A model generated the notes under the pieces. That model saw nothing but the letters and a program-made list of their open reading frames with translations, ran no database searches and had not been told where the DNA came from. From Brugia malayi (lineage: Eukaryota; Nematoda; Chromadorea; Rhabditida; Onchocercidae): DNA of 64,000 nucleotides. Position 1 is the first letter of the stretch, and every line of letters starts with the position of its first letter. Shown here one piece after another: positions 11,633 to 27,100 of this stretch. The position numbers were made by a program, and so were the translations under genes. Where the stretch lies: assembly GCF_000002995.4 (NCBI RefSeq), contig NW_025062479.1, forward strand, positions 8,857,721 through 8,921,720, in the 5' to 3' direction.

Positions 11633-14022
11633 TTCGAAAATGTTTAACAACATGAATAACATATCAGAAGTATTTACTGCCGTAAGCTAATTCGATAGGC
11701 ATTCATGTCTGTATGTATCATTTTTACCTAAATTTATTGAATGAAAGGTTCATTCTATATTACGAAACAGTAATAGATAAGATGACTGGAATCAAAGTAA
11801 CAAGATAGCTCCTTCTTAAAATCTTTTTAGAAATATTCTCTCATCTCTTTAGTAATGTCAGCAGAAACTTTTGTTTTGTTATGAACAAGGAAATGAATCA
11901 CTGATAAAAAACCGATATCATTTTTTTACTTGATTCGGAACCAAAAACGAATGAAAGCTTATAAACCATGACTAAAAGAGAATTTATAAATAATTAGTTC
12001 AAATCAATAACAAACTAACCGTTATTAGTTGTTTTAATTGAGAATGGTAACAACACGGCTGTTAAGAAATACATGAAAATAATCATATATCCACGACACT
12101 ACTGATGTTTTGGGTTAAAAATGATTCGTTGCAATTGAAAACTTTTTATGTAAGCAGGAAGTTTCTTCTTTTTTTAACAACGACGAAATTATTTTATTAA
12201 ATGATTTCATACATATTCTCCAATCATCATGATAATGCGCTAATCTTGTTGTACTTCGTTCGTGCTGTACTTTTTTCCTTTATTGCAGTAATCCTAATTA
12301 TCTCTGGAAAGAAAATTAAAATTACCTGTTCATCCTTTTGACCAAACCAGATTATTAAATTCCATTACAACTATTCTATGTAATTTTACAATAACAAAGA
12401 ATTCGCTTCAATTACAAATCTAAACCCGTGGAAGATTTTATCGAAAAGGGGTTGGCTAAGTAGAAGAACTATAAATTGAAAGCAAAGTGACTGAAAATGA
12501 TCTTTGGTATGTAAGAAATAAAATATCGCTGGAAGAATGTAAGCAGATGAAAGTGTCAGGGAAATTGGTTGGATCAATCAGGAGAGCAAAGAAATTACAT
12601 CTTCTCATCGCATCCCTAAAAATAAAATAAATTGTATCAGGTAGACAATGGGCTTCTCACGTGTTTGTAAAATTCAATTGTATTATCAAGCTCGCTTTAT
12701 CAGGAAAATCCAACAAGTAATTCTTTCAATTGTTTTTCATTTTCGAGAAATGACTCGATATAATCAGTTTGTCTGTCTTAGTTCGAGTTATTTGTTATCA
12801 AGATTCTAAATTGTTTATTCTGATATTTTCAGGTATCCCATTAATAGTAACAGGTTGAACTGAATGGAAGTTTTTAAATCTTAAACTTGGTACATCTTCA
12901 GATTTAAGGTTCAAAATTCAGTCCATATCATTTATACATGTTTATATAATCATATAATGGATAGCTTCAGTTCTTGAATGGAAAGAGTTTCACGAATTCG
13001 ATAAATTCTGAAAATTCTTGGATCTTAAACTAATCAGTTATGGTCTTGATTATCATTAACAGCATTGGACGTATGTGTTATTTCTTCATTATGTTCGAAG
13101 AAATGAGATAACATATCTTAACATTTTGAGCAAAGCCATTTCCTTATCTTTTTAATTTTTTGTTTGGAAGAATATCAACTTTTAGATGACTAATAAGTAT
13201 TTCTTTTTAGGCTATTTTACTGAACTGGTTTCAGAGAACACTTCTTGTTGTGCTTCTTAAGCCTTTGGAATGCTTTTAAGCAAGACTTGCACATAGGAAT
13301 TTTACCTAAGCCGCTTATAGCATGATTACTTTATCAAAAAATAAAAAATTTAACGCTAAGAAAGGCATTTCTTGCATTTATCTCAGTGTTTCGAATCAGC
13401 TGATGAAGTTTTCGATGATTTGTCAACAAATTTTTTTCCTCTCAAAACATTTTCCAGTTAAGTTTGTATCATATCCAACAAAAATAATTTCAAAAGTAAT
13501 TGATCCAAAGTTTCCTTAGCTTCTTAACATGTAACGCCCTTATTATGCTTAATTTTATATAAGAAATTTACAAATTAAGAAAGGATTTCTCATAAATATT
13601 AATGTTTATTATTTACCGTGCTTTATAATTTGAATTGGACTAATTCTGGATTCACCAACTATATGGTCCTATTTTTTCAGATAATAATAAAAAGCAAAGC
13701 ACTTATGCTGAAATTAATGAAGCATACAGTCTAGTACGGTTCCTAACAAATAAAAATTATTAGAAAAAGGTACATAAAAGAGCTAATATGATTTCTAATA
13801 AATGAAAGATCCTTGAAGTAACAGAAGCATTAACTATAAAATGTAAAATTCACACAATGACATAATTAGTATTTTGTGAAGCTTATGAAGCGTATGTGAG
13901 ATTAAGCGAAAAAGCATATAAATAGTACTAAACTTCAACACTTCAGACATTTGAAAAAAAAAATGACGGAAATGATTAAAATGGCATAAATAAAGCTGTA
14001 AAAATGATAAATAACTATAGCT

Positions 14023-14078
14023 GTTTGCCTCATGTATAATAATAATATGTGTTTGCCTCATGTATAATAATAATATGT
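14023..14078. repeat. Perfect 28-bp tandem duplication
   Basis: Two exact head-to-tail copies, 14023-14050 and 14051-14078, each beginning GTTTGCCTCATG and ending AATAATATGT. There are no mismatches between copies, so the duplication is recent or is an assembly artefact. Confidence 0.9.
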
Positions 14079-14431
14079 ATGAATAACTTCTTATATAAAC
14101 CCTCAGCAGAAAAAAATAAAGATGAATTGTAATAAAAAGTGAAAAAAAATGTTTAATTGCATAAATATCATCATAAAGTTATAATTTTAAGCCAAAAAAA
14201 AAATAGTAATACAAGAGACAAAGTTTAATTAATTATGATAATGCTAACAATTGACATTTGCTAAAAGAAAAGTTTTAAGTTTAAAACATCTGCAATATAG
14301 TGATGAAACCATGCACATGCATATGAGTTCGGTAATGTGAACTCACCGGTCTTAAGTAAATGGGAAAATAGCATTCATAAATCTATTTTTTGATTATATT
14401 GATGTTTAACCTTTTATTTATCGCACAAAGT

Positions 14432-14457
14432 TGTGTGTGTGTGTGTTTTTTTTTTTT
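14432..14457. repeat. (TG)n-(T)n microsatellite
   Basis: A short run of alternating T and G passes directly into a T homopolymer. Simple-sequence repeat; length likely polymorphic. Confidence 0.85.
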
Positions 14458-15197
14458 CAAGAAAATATATTATATATGTATATATTTAACAATAAATAAA
14501 ATAAAATATACATTAATGTATATTAATGTATATATGAACTTCAAAAACGGATAAGTCGAAAAGAAGAGAATTAAGCTACATTAAATGCTTAAGGTAACAC
14601 TATTATGAATTACCTACTTTATGCAGTTCTAATGTCTGATAAAGTTCAATTGAACTATCAGGTAAATAGCAATACTATATATTATAAATTATCCAAAAAT
14701 CGCTAGTTCAATTTTCCCGTGCTTTTTAATGCTAATAAAATTTAAATAATACAAATCATTTCTTTATCATTTATTGGTAAAAATCACTGCTTATATGAAG
14801 TTTTTTTTAATTTGTATGATAGCATAATAAACGGAAAACATTTCTGAACCATTAATTTATACATGAATATAATAATATCAGAAATGATTGGTTTTATGCT
14901 ATTTAGCTATTACTACTATTAGACATTTCACAGATAGAATACCTTTTTCTGCAACAAATAAAATGAAAATTTTTGAGAAATTTGCAAATCGTAGTAAAAT
15001 AAATCTTCATATTTCATATGTGAGTGCATTGGAGCAAGGCGACATATTACTATCCTTGAAATGCGTAAGATGCAGCAGCAGCAGTATTTTTTTTTAAAGC
15101 AATGTCCTTTTAATTTGACGAGAGGAAAACCGCATTAAAAGTTGTTAGTTGTCGTATTAGTGTACTATCAATCTGTCAGGAAGTTAATTCCTTTTGC

Positions 15198-18100
15198 TTA
15201 TGAACCCATCGTCCAGTGACGCGCAAAACCAGAATAGAGGCGGCTGAGTGTGCTACTGCTTGGTGAATTTGTTGTTGGATAAGCCTGAAAGATGCATTCC
15301 GTATTATTGACATATACATTGGAACCTGTATCCTAACTGGGACATGAATGCTTATCCAGCTGTTTCTTTGTTCATCAAACAATTCCAATTAAACTTGCAC
15401 ACTTCAAAGAGATTTAGTTAATTCATCTGAAATTATCAAGTTTCCTTTTCTTTTTAAAATTCTACATTTAATTCTACATTTTTGATACAGAAAATAATTT
15501 GTGCAACGCATTATCATTATGGTGATGGTTAGAAACACACTATAAGTTTACGTTAGCTAACCAAACAAGTTACGTGAACATTAAGGATTGTTTCCCAATG
15601 TTATCATTTTAATTTTTCAAATTGACAAAATACACCGGATCAGTAACAAAAGAGTACACATTCGAATAATTGCAACGAATTCCAAAACATATAAGCAGAA
15701 GTACTAAAAAATATGACCAATATAACGAGCATTCGACAATACTCGGAGATACAAATGGAAAATGGCGTTCAGGATTATGAGCCTATCTAATTGGTATAAA
15801 TGACTTCTATGTACGGTAAATCATCAGATGTACCCTGTTTAAAAACGCGGGTAGTTGTGAGTGTAGATAGAATAGGTCCCCGTGCCACCACGGATTGATG
15901 AATAAGAATTGGTGCGAAGCAGATCCATCTGCCTACAAGCTTGGTCCAGTTTATGCGATAGGGTTTTGTATTTGGCTTTCATCTAAAAAATTTACAAATT
16001 CCAGAAATGGTGATATACACATACAGTTTTGGGTAATTTCCCTGATATATAAGTCAGGTGTACCAATGTCTGCAGTCTTTTTTAAGGATTAATCGATTTA
16101 AAAAATGACTTTTGATCATTTATAGATTAAATCTAATAATTATGATACTGATCTCAAATTTAGAACTTGTCATGAAGCACGGATGGAGCTCACCCTTTCC
16201 CTGGCAAGTCTTTCACGAGACAAACTCCTCTGCAAGTCCGCAATTCTGCTCTGAAAACAATAATCCACATTGAAAATTGATAAAGCAGTGCATCACATCA
16301 CATCCCTTAGTTCGAGCGTTGGCGCCACAGGAACGTACGGTTATTATTACTGATAAAAAGTTAATTTGTTACATGTTATGAAATTTCACGTGTATTATAC
16401 ATTTATTAGATGATAACAATGATTATGAGTAATATAAAAACATTCAAATAAATGGGATATCTTTACATGCCATGGATTTCATCACAAACTGCTAATTTTA
16501 ATTTTACAGGAAGGGATACCCCGATTATTCTCCATACAATTCTCGTATCTCCATGAAATAATTGAAACTGTAGAAATGATCTACATTTGGTAAGAAAGCA
16601 GGCTTGAAAACTCTTGAAACATTAAAATTAATTTGATTTCAATACCTAAAGACGAATAAACGAAATACTCAGTCATGCTTTCACTCATCTGAAATTGTTA
16701 ATTACTATACTAACATTTAGTATCATTAGCAAATAACTATCAAAAAACAACTAAGATTGCATGGTTACTCTATCTATTACCAATAATCAGTTTCTTTCAT
16801 GTTTAAATTTTATTGATGTCTGTTATTCAACGATTAGGTTTTAATTCAAGGGTTTGAAAATTTTAAAAAGTTTTATGTTGAAACACTCCAGAATCTTACC
16901 CAATAATGATACATTTTATAATATAATGAGTGCATCCTTGTGAACTTAGTCAAATTGTTTGACTTACTAGATCTGTTATCAAAATGTTTTTCTTTCAATT
17001 TTTAGTGCAAAAAAAAAAAAAAAAAAAACATGAAGAAAATTGAATTTTCTGGAAATAAGGATAAGAACAGGCAGCATTCTCGCAATTGTTTTAGTTTTTG
17101 TCAGTAAGCAAAGCATTAGATGTTACAAGCTCACCTCGTACAGACTCTGAGACACTGGTATCGGATTATAAATATATGGATTATTATAAAGAACTGAATG
17201 ACGTTGACGCGATAACGGACTGTTGTAGGCCTACAAGCAAAGCTACTACGAAAAATGTAATTTGTATTTTGAAACCATCTAAATTTGACCTCTTTTTAAC
17301 TGAAAGTACATAATAAGTTACCATATGAAATCAACAAAAATGTTTTAAAACACTTCGATTGAATATTGTTTTGCTTCAAATATTTCTAACAATACTCAAA
17401 TTGTCTTCTTCTTCAGAAATTTATCAGGAAATCCAAATGTAAGACTAGAATAAATTAAATCATAAGGAGCGTTGAATTGGACTAAAGTTCTGCTAAGACT
17501 TCCAGAAACGATATTTCACCTTACTCTGGAAAATAATCTTATGAAAAACCAAGGACAAGAGAATCTCTTAGAAGTAAATTCTCCGTTTAGAAATTTTTTA
17601 GAAGTTAGATATGTACATAAGAAGAATACACAGTAACTGATGGTCACAATAGATTAATAAAAATTATTTTAAACAACGAACTCTGTATCCATTGATAGGA
17701 GTATATTCTTGCGGCAAATAAGGTCGTGACGGCGAACGATACTTGACGTAAGTACTTGGGAACCCGTACTCAGTGTTACGATTCAAATCGCGTACATAGC
17801 TATCCACTCGTGACAAACGTTCCATATCATAGAACATGTCAACATTCGAGCGTGAGCTAAAAGCAAATACGATTTTCTGATCGCCAACCTAAATTTGAGG
17901 CTATGGAAAGCAGTTGCTTCCGTCGGTCTCTCACTAAGCTCGAAGAAGCAAACCTTGCTCGGCTTAATCCATCAAAATTTGAGAAACGGCTTGGACTCCT
18001 TGCAAGTTCATATTGTTTTTGTCCGCTATATTCCATGAAGGAAATAAATGAACCAGACCGTGATGAAGAGTGGTATACAGACGACAATGGTGGTGTCGAA

Positions 18101-21100
18101 TAATCACGAGTTCGAAGTGGTGGCGTCGCATAGTTTGAAGTATAACTAAATTTGATTAGCAGTAATTTCATTCCAATCCCAGAGCCAAAATTTCAAGAAG
18201 TTCTGGTTTCTAATCATTTTGATGAGCAATGTGATAGCAATATAAATTTCCTTTAGACAGTCATGCTATGGTAGAAGCGTGACCGTGTCGACCGTGCGAT
18301 TCCAGCAATACCGGAATGTGCGATGTAGTAAGAAACTGGACAATATGAAACTTCCTTTGTAATTTTTGTAATCTAGAAAGTGAATGTACCGGTAATAATT
18401 GCTTGTCGAACGCTTTGAGCGAAGCGCATTTCTCAACTCTCGAGAGCGGCTGCGCGAGCGCTCAAGAAGACGATTCACTGAGTACAAATCGCTTGAAAAT
18501 GGACCTGAAATATAGACTGCTCTATTCATAGTTATGTAAATGTTACGAAATATTCTCATGGTTCTTGATGTACCCATTAATTTATTGTCTGTTTGCTAAA
18601 AATAGGCAAATTCTATGAGATTGTCCTTACCGATTGATTTATTTATTGTCAATCTAGATATCATTACAGTGTGTTAGATAATAAGTCAAAGGATTAAGAA
18701 CAAATCATTTACAAGTCTATTCACAAATTCTAGCAAAGTCTTCTTAGCTTTCCCCATCTGGAGAGAAAATGAAAATATCTAAATTTTCTATTCATTAAAT
18801 TGATTCGAGGCTAGATACTTGAAGGTTAAAATTTTATTCTTAAATATTAATCGCTCTCAAAAATTACATATCAAATTTTGGCTGCATATTATTTACAGAT
18901 AAATAGCCTAACAAGCGTGAAGTGCAATCTTTAAAAAAAAAAAAAAGAACAGAAACAAACCCGAATTAACAGTGTCATCAAATATTGAAGTATAAATAGA
19001 TTTAGGCTTATAAGCCGAAGCGGCAGTGTAATCGTTTCGATATTTTTGCGCAGCATTTTGTACCCATGGACTAACTGGCGAGTACGCTTTTTTCTCGACT
19101 GGTATATAGGATGAAAATGATAAATAATTTGGCATACGAGGAGGAGGGCCTCTCTGTCGATGTGTATCCTAGTGAAACGTTTCTGGATGAAAATTTTAAA
19201 CGAAGTTTAAGTTAATGAAGTAATACATAAAAAGTAGATGTTATCATTTTCAAATACCAGAATTTTCACATCTCGAACATTATCTTATGCTTTAAACTTC
19301 AATTGCAAATAAATTTTTTTTTTCGCTATTTCTTATTTTTAGTAACCAATGATAAAAAACCAATCATTTGACTCGTAAACTTTCTCGAAATAGCATTCGT
19401 AATATGCATAAAAGTTTAAAATGAGAAATAAATTATCCAACTCAACGAATAAAATTGAAGTTGAGATCAAACCAACTACAATCACTTGAAGATTAGCAAA
19501 ATCATTAAAATTAAACGGCATTATTTAAAATATTAGGATCTATTACATACTTGATCATATGATTTGTATTTACTTTCTCGATTTTCTCGATTTGTATCTC
19601 TCCTCACCGGTGATGGTGAACGCCTACGTGGAGGAGATGAAATAATTTGTCTTGCTGGTGGTAAAGATTCTCGCTGTAATTCAACATCAGTGAAGTTCAA
19701 ATTTTCAACTATATAAGTCTTGCAAAACTCATGTTGAAACATGCATAAATGCGCTTCCACACTGCAAAACATTGTATTGCTACTGCATCTCAAAAATCTT
19801 GTTCGCTCTAAAAAGCTATCTTTCCTACTATTCTAATTACTGCTAAAAGTTTACTTCATTAACAGCAGCATGTTCTTCTTCTTTGGCGTATTTTTCCTCT
19901 TCAGGCACTTTTTTCTCTTCATTTTCGACATCTTCGGCAGTAGCGTCTTCAAAAGGAGCCTATAATACAAGTACAAAATTTCTTCTGAAAAGTTATATAA
20001 TTGCACTATAATTTTGTTATTTCAAAAATTCAATTTTATCATTTGGAAGCAAACCTCGTCATTTATTTTTCCAGTTGGTGATTCAGCAATAATTTTAGCT
20101 TCTTTTGCTTCAACTACAGTTTCCTCAGTAGCCGATTTAGGCTCAACAATCGGTTCAAGCTCTGGTTCTATTTTTGCTTCATTTGATTCAACTCTATAAT
20201 ATCTAATGATAAACAAAGCAGTGAAATGTTCACCACATTTAATTAAACTTGCTTTTGGTAACAATAATATAATAATAAGTGAAGTGATAAGAGACTACGT
20301 CAACCAACGTCGCAACATAGTATAGCTAGTTTAGAAAAAATAAAAAGTAAAATAAATATAAAATGGCAAAACATGCAAAGCCTTCAATAAACTGACAGTT
20401 TCATTATAAACATTTTATGCAATTATTTTGCTTACCAGGCTTTTTTAGGTGAATGAAAATTGCTAGGAAGCAAAATTTAAAAAATTTACAGTAATTTTGA
20501 ATTCCAGAAAGCAATCATTTAGAACAAGCTTGAAAGTAACTGCAATTAGGAACTACATTTTGAAATCTAAGATTTTATAGAAGTTTTGAAGAAGAAATCA
20601 AGAAATGAAAGATGCAAACTTGGCTATTTTTGCTTTTCCCGCTCTCTCTGATTGTGGTGCTGCTGCTAATTCAGGGGAAAATTCCGTTGTTTCACTATTT
20701 TCTTCAACACTTTTCATTTTTGAAGCCTTTCGTGACGGGGCCTTTTCATCCATTTGTGATGATATTTTTCGAGGGAGAACTCTTTCCTGTGCTATTGATG
20801 ATTTCTTGGAAGCTATTTTTTCTTCCTCGACGACTGATGTCTTCCGCGATGAAATTTTTTCCTCACTTTCTGACGTTTTTCTAGATGGAGTTTTTGCTTC
20901 TTGAATTACTGATGATTTTCTTGATGGTATTTTCTTTTCTTTAACTTCTGAAGACTTTCTTGATTGAAGTTTCTCTTCTTCAGCAGCGGATGTTTTTCGA
21001 GATAGAGCTTTTTCTTCCATGGCTGAAACTTTTCTTGAAGACCTATCTTGTCCTTCTCCTTCCATAGCTGAAACTTTTCTCGAAGATACTTCGTCCTCCA

Positions 21101-24100
21101 TTGCCGATGTTTTACGTGAAGAATTTTTTTCTTCCGTAGTAAACTTTTTTTGTGACAAAACTTTATCGTCGGTGATAGATGTTTTGGAAACTGGTTTGTC
21201 TTCATCAAATGTAAACTCCTGTTCAGTCATCAGTGGTGTCGCCATAGGTCCATCACTTGTTTCTTCGAATTTTAAACTCGACGTATGAGAGCTCAAATAA
21301 AATCATCTCGCAAAATAAGCAAACAAATGATTAAGCTTATGCAATTAGTGTATAAAAGAATTTTTTTAGGAAGAGGGTGAAAAAAGAAAACTTTCATGCT
21401 ATATTCTTGTCCAAAATGATATAATTGAAATCTGGAGATAAAGAATTCATAAAGTTAAAGATCAATTAAGCATTAAAAAGTTGCAAAAAAATGATAAATA
21501 GAGGATAGTTAAGCAGAAATGTAAATTGAAGAGCTTAGTATGGAGCAGACAATTAATCTACCTGTGGATTGTTTCAGATTTTTCTTCTGGTAGTAGAGCT
21601 GATACAAAACTGTTTTCCTCTGAAATTTGAATATTTTTTTATTAATATATCTATTCTTACTTGACACTGTTTTGTTCGTTAGTGCTCTCTGTTGTCATTC
21701 ACTCAGTATTTTCATGAGATACACCAATGCAACAAATTATGCAGTTGAAAAACCTAATATGCGTACACGCAAATCTTATAGAAAATACCAAATTATAATC
21801 TTTAACATACACATACATCATAAGACTTATCACCACCTATGATCGATCATGCAACCTTTCTCATAAATAATTCCAGCGAAAAAAAAGTAATAAGTTGCAT
21901 GTGTGTCCACAACTTCATGATAAAATGATTAGAATTCGCAAGTTTAGAAATTTGAAAGGAGCTTAGCGCTATTCACGAGCAAACATTAATAATGGAGCAG
22001 CTACAAAGAGATTGCATGATCATTAAAGAACGATTACACAAATTTTATACTAGTCAAAAACTTTAATCAAAAACTTCTCCTATGAAATTCAAACTTTGCA
22101 TTGTAAATAAACATTGGAAGAAATAAGGTTGTCAAAGATATATTATGATTGAAATCATGAATTAATTCTCTTGTAAACAGAGAAAAAGTGAGAAATTTAT
22201 GAGAATCTGAATTTAAAACTGTAGTCTGGATAATTGTCAAAACACGAAAAGAAATAATGTCCATGAAAATTAAACAGGTTTAGACGATTTTGCCATATGC
22301 ACTAAAGGTGTAGGAAATGATCCAATCACTAAGTGATTTAGTTATGCAAGATAGACTTTATGATGTGCTTAATGATTTAATTTAAACATACGTTACAAAA
22401 TAACTTTTAACATATACGAAAGGATAATAATATTTTGTAACATATCTTACCTGCTTCGTTACCGCATTCCATAGGTTGCTGTTGTTCGTTCGGAAGTTCT
22501 ACATTACTAGGCTCATTTCGTTCGTTATTTAAGTCTTCTTTTTTAATCTCTTCTGCTGCTGCTTCCGATAATTCATCCATAATGGCTTCAGATTCGTTGG
22601 TAGCCAAACTCTGCAATTTGGTTTTAGATTCATTTTCATTTTTCAAAATATTTCATCTATTTCCTATTGTTAAGAAGGCTTGTCAGTTTTTTTAAATGAT
22701 TTTTTCACTTCATATGAAGAAAAATTTGACATATATCACAACATTAAAAAGCTTTTCTTTTTTTTTTCTTTTATAAGGACAAATGCATTTCAGTTAATTA
22801 CATTTGACAGTAAGTATTAATAGAACGCAACAAGTTTATTCAGAAAACATATTATTAAAGGAAAATTAATTGCACATGATATAATTGTGGAAATTCTACG
22901 AATTAATTTTATTAATTGAAAGATTATTTTGTGAGACAAAGAAAGCTGACAATTCAAACTCAACAGATTTACACATGAAGAAATTCCTGAAATTTTGATT
23001 TAGAATTCTTCATGATTTAACAGATTATCACAAAAGCTAAATTGCTAAAATAAAGTGTTGCAGTAAGTTAGATGACAGAAGCACGTCACTTTGCACAGTT
23101 ATGGATTCCATACAATGATACCTGCTCAGTGACAACCTCCTGTATGACTTCAGTGACCTCGAGAGGTTCCGTATGTTTTAATTGATCTTGAACTTGTTCC
23201 ACTTCGGGTTCAGTTTCTTTCAGTCCTTCAACTTCTAATTCTTCAGATTCTTCTTCAGGTGCAGCAGGATTTTGCTCTGTTAATAACTCTTTAGCTTTGT
23301 CATCATTCTGAGGTGCTTCAACATTAACATCTGTCGCCTCGTCTGTTGGTACTACTTTTTCCTCTAACATTGTTTCAGCTTCATGAAGTTCTTGTGGTAT
23401 TTCAACTTCAGAACCTATAGCTATTCTTTCTTCCTCTATTGGTGCTTCTGTTTCCGTGATTGGTGCAATCTCTACATTATCAGTTTCCGATTTGACAAAT
23501 AATTCAGCTTCTTGTTCTACAAGTGCCGATGTTTCTACGGCTTGCTGAAAACAAGGCTATAATGCAAGATGACGTTCATTATAAATTTGTATTTGCACTT
23601 CAAATACTGCTTTAACTGTGATTCTTTGATTGATAATCCCGAAAGAAAAAACGATTATAGATTTTCAATAATTAAACTTTAACAGGAATCAAGCTCTATT
23701 GTTGAACTTTAGCTAATGCCTTCGCCATATCAGCAATGTATGAATTGCAACCCAAATTTCAATTTCAAACAGTTAACTGATTCTTTTAAAGAAAAACACT
23801 GTTTTCTGTCAATGAACGATCAGTCGAAAAATAATTTAGCAAAGATAAAGAAATTGAATAATTCTTTCTTATGAAATAAATTGGTAACTCTTCCGGCATT
23901 TTTTTTTCTTCACATTCCTTTAATTGTTTTAATAATAGGGGTTGTTTGAAGTGTTATCGAAAGTTATCGGTGTGCAACAATTAGCCATCGCAGTGTATGC
24001 ACAATAACAAACAGATATTTTCAGAATATTTCTACCAACATTCTCAGTGTTATTGGAATCATCGAGTAGAGACTAGTCCAGCAAATTGAACAAGTTTTTG

Positions 24101-27100
24101 ATCCTCCAAAACTACTAGTTATATTAATCACGCATTTTTCTAACCCCCCTAAAAAAAAGATAAACGGATAGGAAAAGCGTTGATTTTACGAAAAATAATC
24201 AAGATAGAAAAGAAAGCTAATGCAAGTTTTATAGGAGTTTTTATTGAAAATGAATGAGTTAAAATATCAGTATATCAACACAGTTACTTGATTTACCAGT
24301 TATTTGACTAGTTCTTACCTAGTTAAGGCCGATCATAAGATAGTTAATAATTCTGAAATAATTCATGTATCAAGTCATTTCGCACGAAAAGTAATGTTAA
24401 AATCCTTAACAGCATGAGAGCATGAATTGAAAATTTTGTTCTGCAAGGTTTTATCAGATGCAACAATTGAAAACAGATTTTGAAGTTTTGAAAGCCATCA
24501 ATTTGTAAGTATCTTAGTAGGATAAAATGAAAAAGATCAATTTGAAGAGTTCTAAAGATGGGCAGTATCGACAAGAACAATATTAAATATTGATAAAGAT
24601 ATTTTCTGGTTCCTATCAGTAATTGGCATGTGAAATAAGCATACAAACGTCGAGTTTATGATTCTGATCTTTAGAAATCATAATAACAAAAGGCAATGAT
24701 TACAATGAATCTTCTTCACTACTGAAATTTGAAGATTTTAGAAAAACAGGATAAGTAACACAAAATGAGTAGTTGGAAAGATAGAAAAAGTTGATATACC
24801 TCTTCACTGGTTGGTAGTTCGTCAATACTATCCATTGAAGTAGCCATTACATCTGCATTATCCGTACCGGTTATATCAGGTACCTGCAGTGATATAAAAC
24901 ACAGCTTCAAGTACGTCATTAAAATTTTTAATAGAAAAAAATGATGATCGTAATTGTGATTATATCTTATTATTTCTTTTTTTCTACAAAAGATTCTGTT
25001 CATCTATTTAACAAACTGAAACATATTTCTTTTTGCCTTCCTCAGAGCCTCAATTCAACTCCTTTTTTATATTGTGAAAGTGAAATATAACTGATTATGC
25101 ATATTGTTTGAACAGCTAACCATTACAGAGACTAATGTTTCTTTATGAGCATTAAATTATGTGGATTGTAAAAATTGTACATTTACAGTTTACACTAAAA
25201 AATATTTTTTTAAATCACATCAATTTTTTTTTTTTTTTTTTTTAAGTCTTGTCCATTTTTGATTGCATAAAGTAAACTGATGTATATATTATATGTAAAA
25301 ATTGTACCTCATTTGCAACTTTGATTTAATCGCAATACAAGTCATACTATCAAATCAAAAAAGCAATAGCTATACATTTGTGTATTTTATCAAAAATGAT
25401 AGACAAAAGAACTAAGAGAAATTTCTAAGAAGAACGAAATCAGCTTTTTGCCAACGTAGCATTGTAGCATTGCATGGGGTGACATTTTGCTAAAAACACG
25501 TCAGTTGTTGATTACCTGTCCTACCAATAGATCTCAGTGATCAACGTGCGTTCATATTTCATCCTCTTTCTTATAAAAGCAATCTCAAGATTGGTAGTTT
25601 GGAAATAGACACCAACAATCAGTGAAGCATATATTTCAAATATTATTTCTTAGTAAAATAAACATCTATTGCTTTACTGAATATGAGTACTGAAGAAATA
25701 AATTGGAAAAAACTTTAGAAAAATCTATTTTTTATTCAACTAAGATTGTCTCATACAATATATTTATTTATTTATTTACTTAATTTATTTAATTAATTTT
25801 TTTGTATTATTTAATTATTTATTTATGACTAGAGCTATCTCATAGTTTTCATGATATACCAGAATGAGAAAGAAAAATAGAAATCAAGCAGTAATAATAT
25901 TAACGAGTTAATGGGACTCCATTATATACAAAAATAAATTTGACGATAATGCTATGTATTCTCAGATGCAACTTATTATAAATTGTATAAGTGTATCAGA
26001 TGGGATGAAAGAATACAAAACATAAGTGACAAGTGATATTTTGATTGAATTCAAGATCTGGATTACTGAATATAAATGTTAAAGACTGCATCTCCTCCTC
26101 TATTTAATGCTTTTTCTCTTATTACTTAGTATAGCTTTAAGCGCATCGCCAAAGTTGATAAGTTAAACAATTCTGACTTTTTGACATGATAGTTTATAAA
26201 AGAAAGCACGAATTGGAAAGTTTTATAATAAGGCAACAATTTAATAAAAGTTAAGAAGCTACTCTCATTTATTACTCACTTGGAACTAAACATTTTACAC
26301 AACTGTTGATCTAAGCACAATATGTTCAGTGGATTTTATGAAATGGCTTTGTTAAATTATGGATGGAACTATTAGTGGAAAATTTAGTACAACGAATAAA
26401 TCCGAAAGTCGGAGGAGATTTCTACAAATCGTCCTCATACAATGATGTATAGAGTATTTTGTTCAAAATCTATCTGGTATTCATTTTAAAGGTAGCAGGG
26501 ATGCCATCTGATGATGAAAAGTAATTTTTTTGAGAGAATTAACATAATATTAAGAATAGCTTGTCGATGATGCTTAAAATGTTATTAAAACTATAATTTG
26601 GAAAGGAAAATTAAGAAATGGCGGAGATAGCTTAAGTACTGATGAGAATAAATAGCTGCTAAAAGTAAAAAATGATAACAAATAAACGTAGTTGTCTAAG
26701 GATTGAACTTAGCAAGACTATGAAAGCTCGAAAGTGCAAGATATCCTCAACACGTTATACGAATTAACGCGTTAACCACCAAAATAATGTTTTTTGTGTA
26801 TTTTAAAATGCCATTAGTTTGACTTATACATAGAGAGAATGAAAAATATGAAATATGACAAGTAAATTGTAAATACTCATGAAGTCCATGCCATTTATTA
26901 GAAACTAAATAATATCTGATTTGGCTTATTTTAAAATAAGATAATTTGAAATTTCTCTCCAAAATTTTGTTTATTCCTCCATAATTCTTTTATGCTCTAA
27001 TTTCAATTAATTTATGCTGTAATTTCAATTTTCTAATTTCAATGTATGTTCTTGTAAATTTACCTAAGATTTATTTTAATGATTGTAGATGATGGTAGTA

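Larger units (their letters stand above)
11633..15197. other. Intergenic sequence between retrotransposon and RKxS-repeat gene
   Basis: A+T-rich with short simple repeats. Frames of 60-75 codons occur on both strands but have no coding character. Only the two repeats listed separately (14023-14078 and 14432-14457) stand out. The 3' untranslated region of the minus-strand gene that ends at 15198 is expected at the right edge. Confidence 0.5.

Noticed and set aside
18266..18377. Open stretch ending SRFYHSMTV as an alternative exon of the RKxS gene
   Set aside because: Protein-like in one phase, but no acceptor/donor pair joins it to the neighbouring exons without breaking phase.
20605..21288. 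Plus-strand open frames opposite the RKxS exon
   Set aside because: They are antisense to a well-chained coding exon, Ser/Phe-rich by complementarity and lack splice context.
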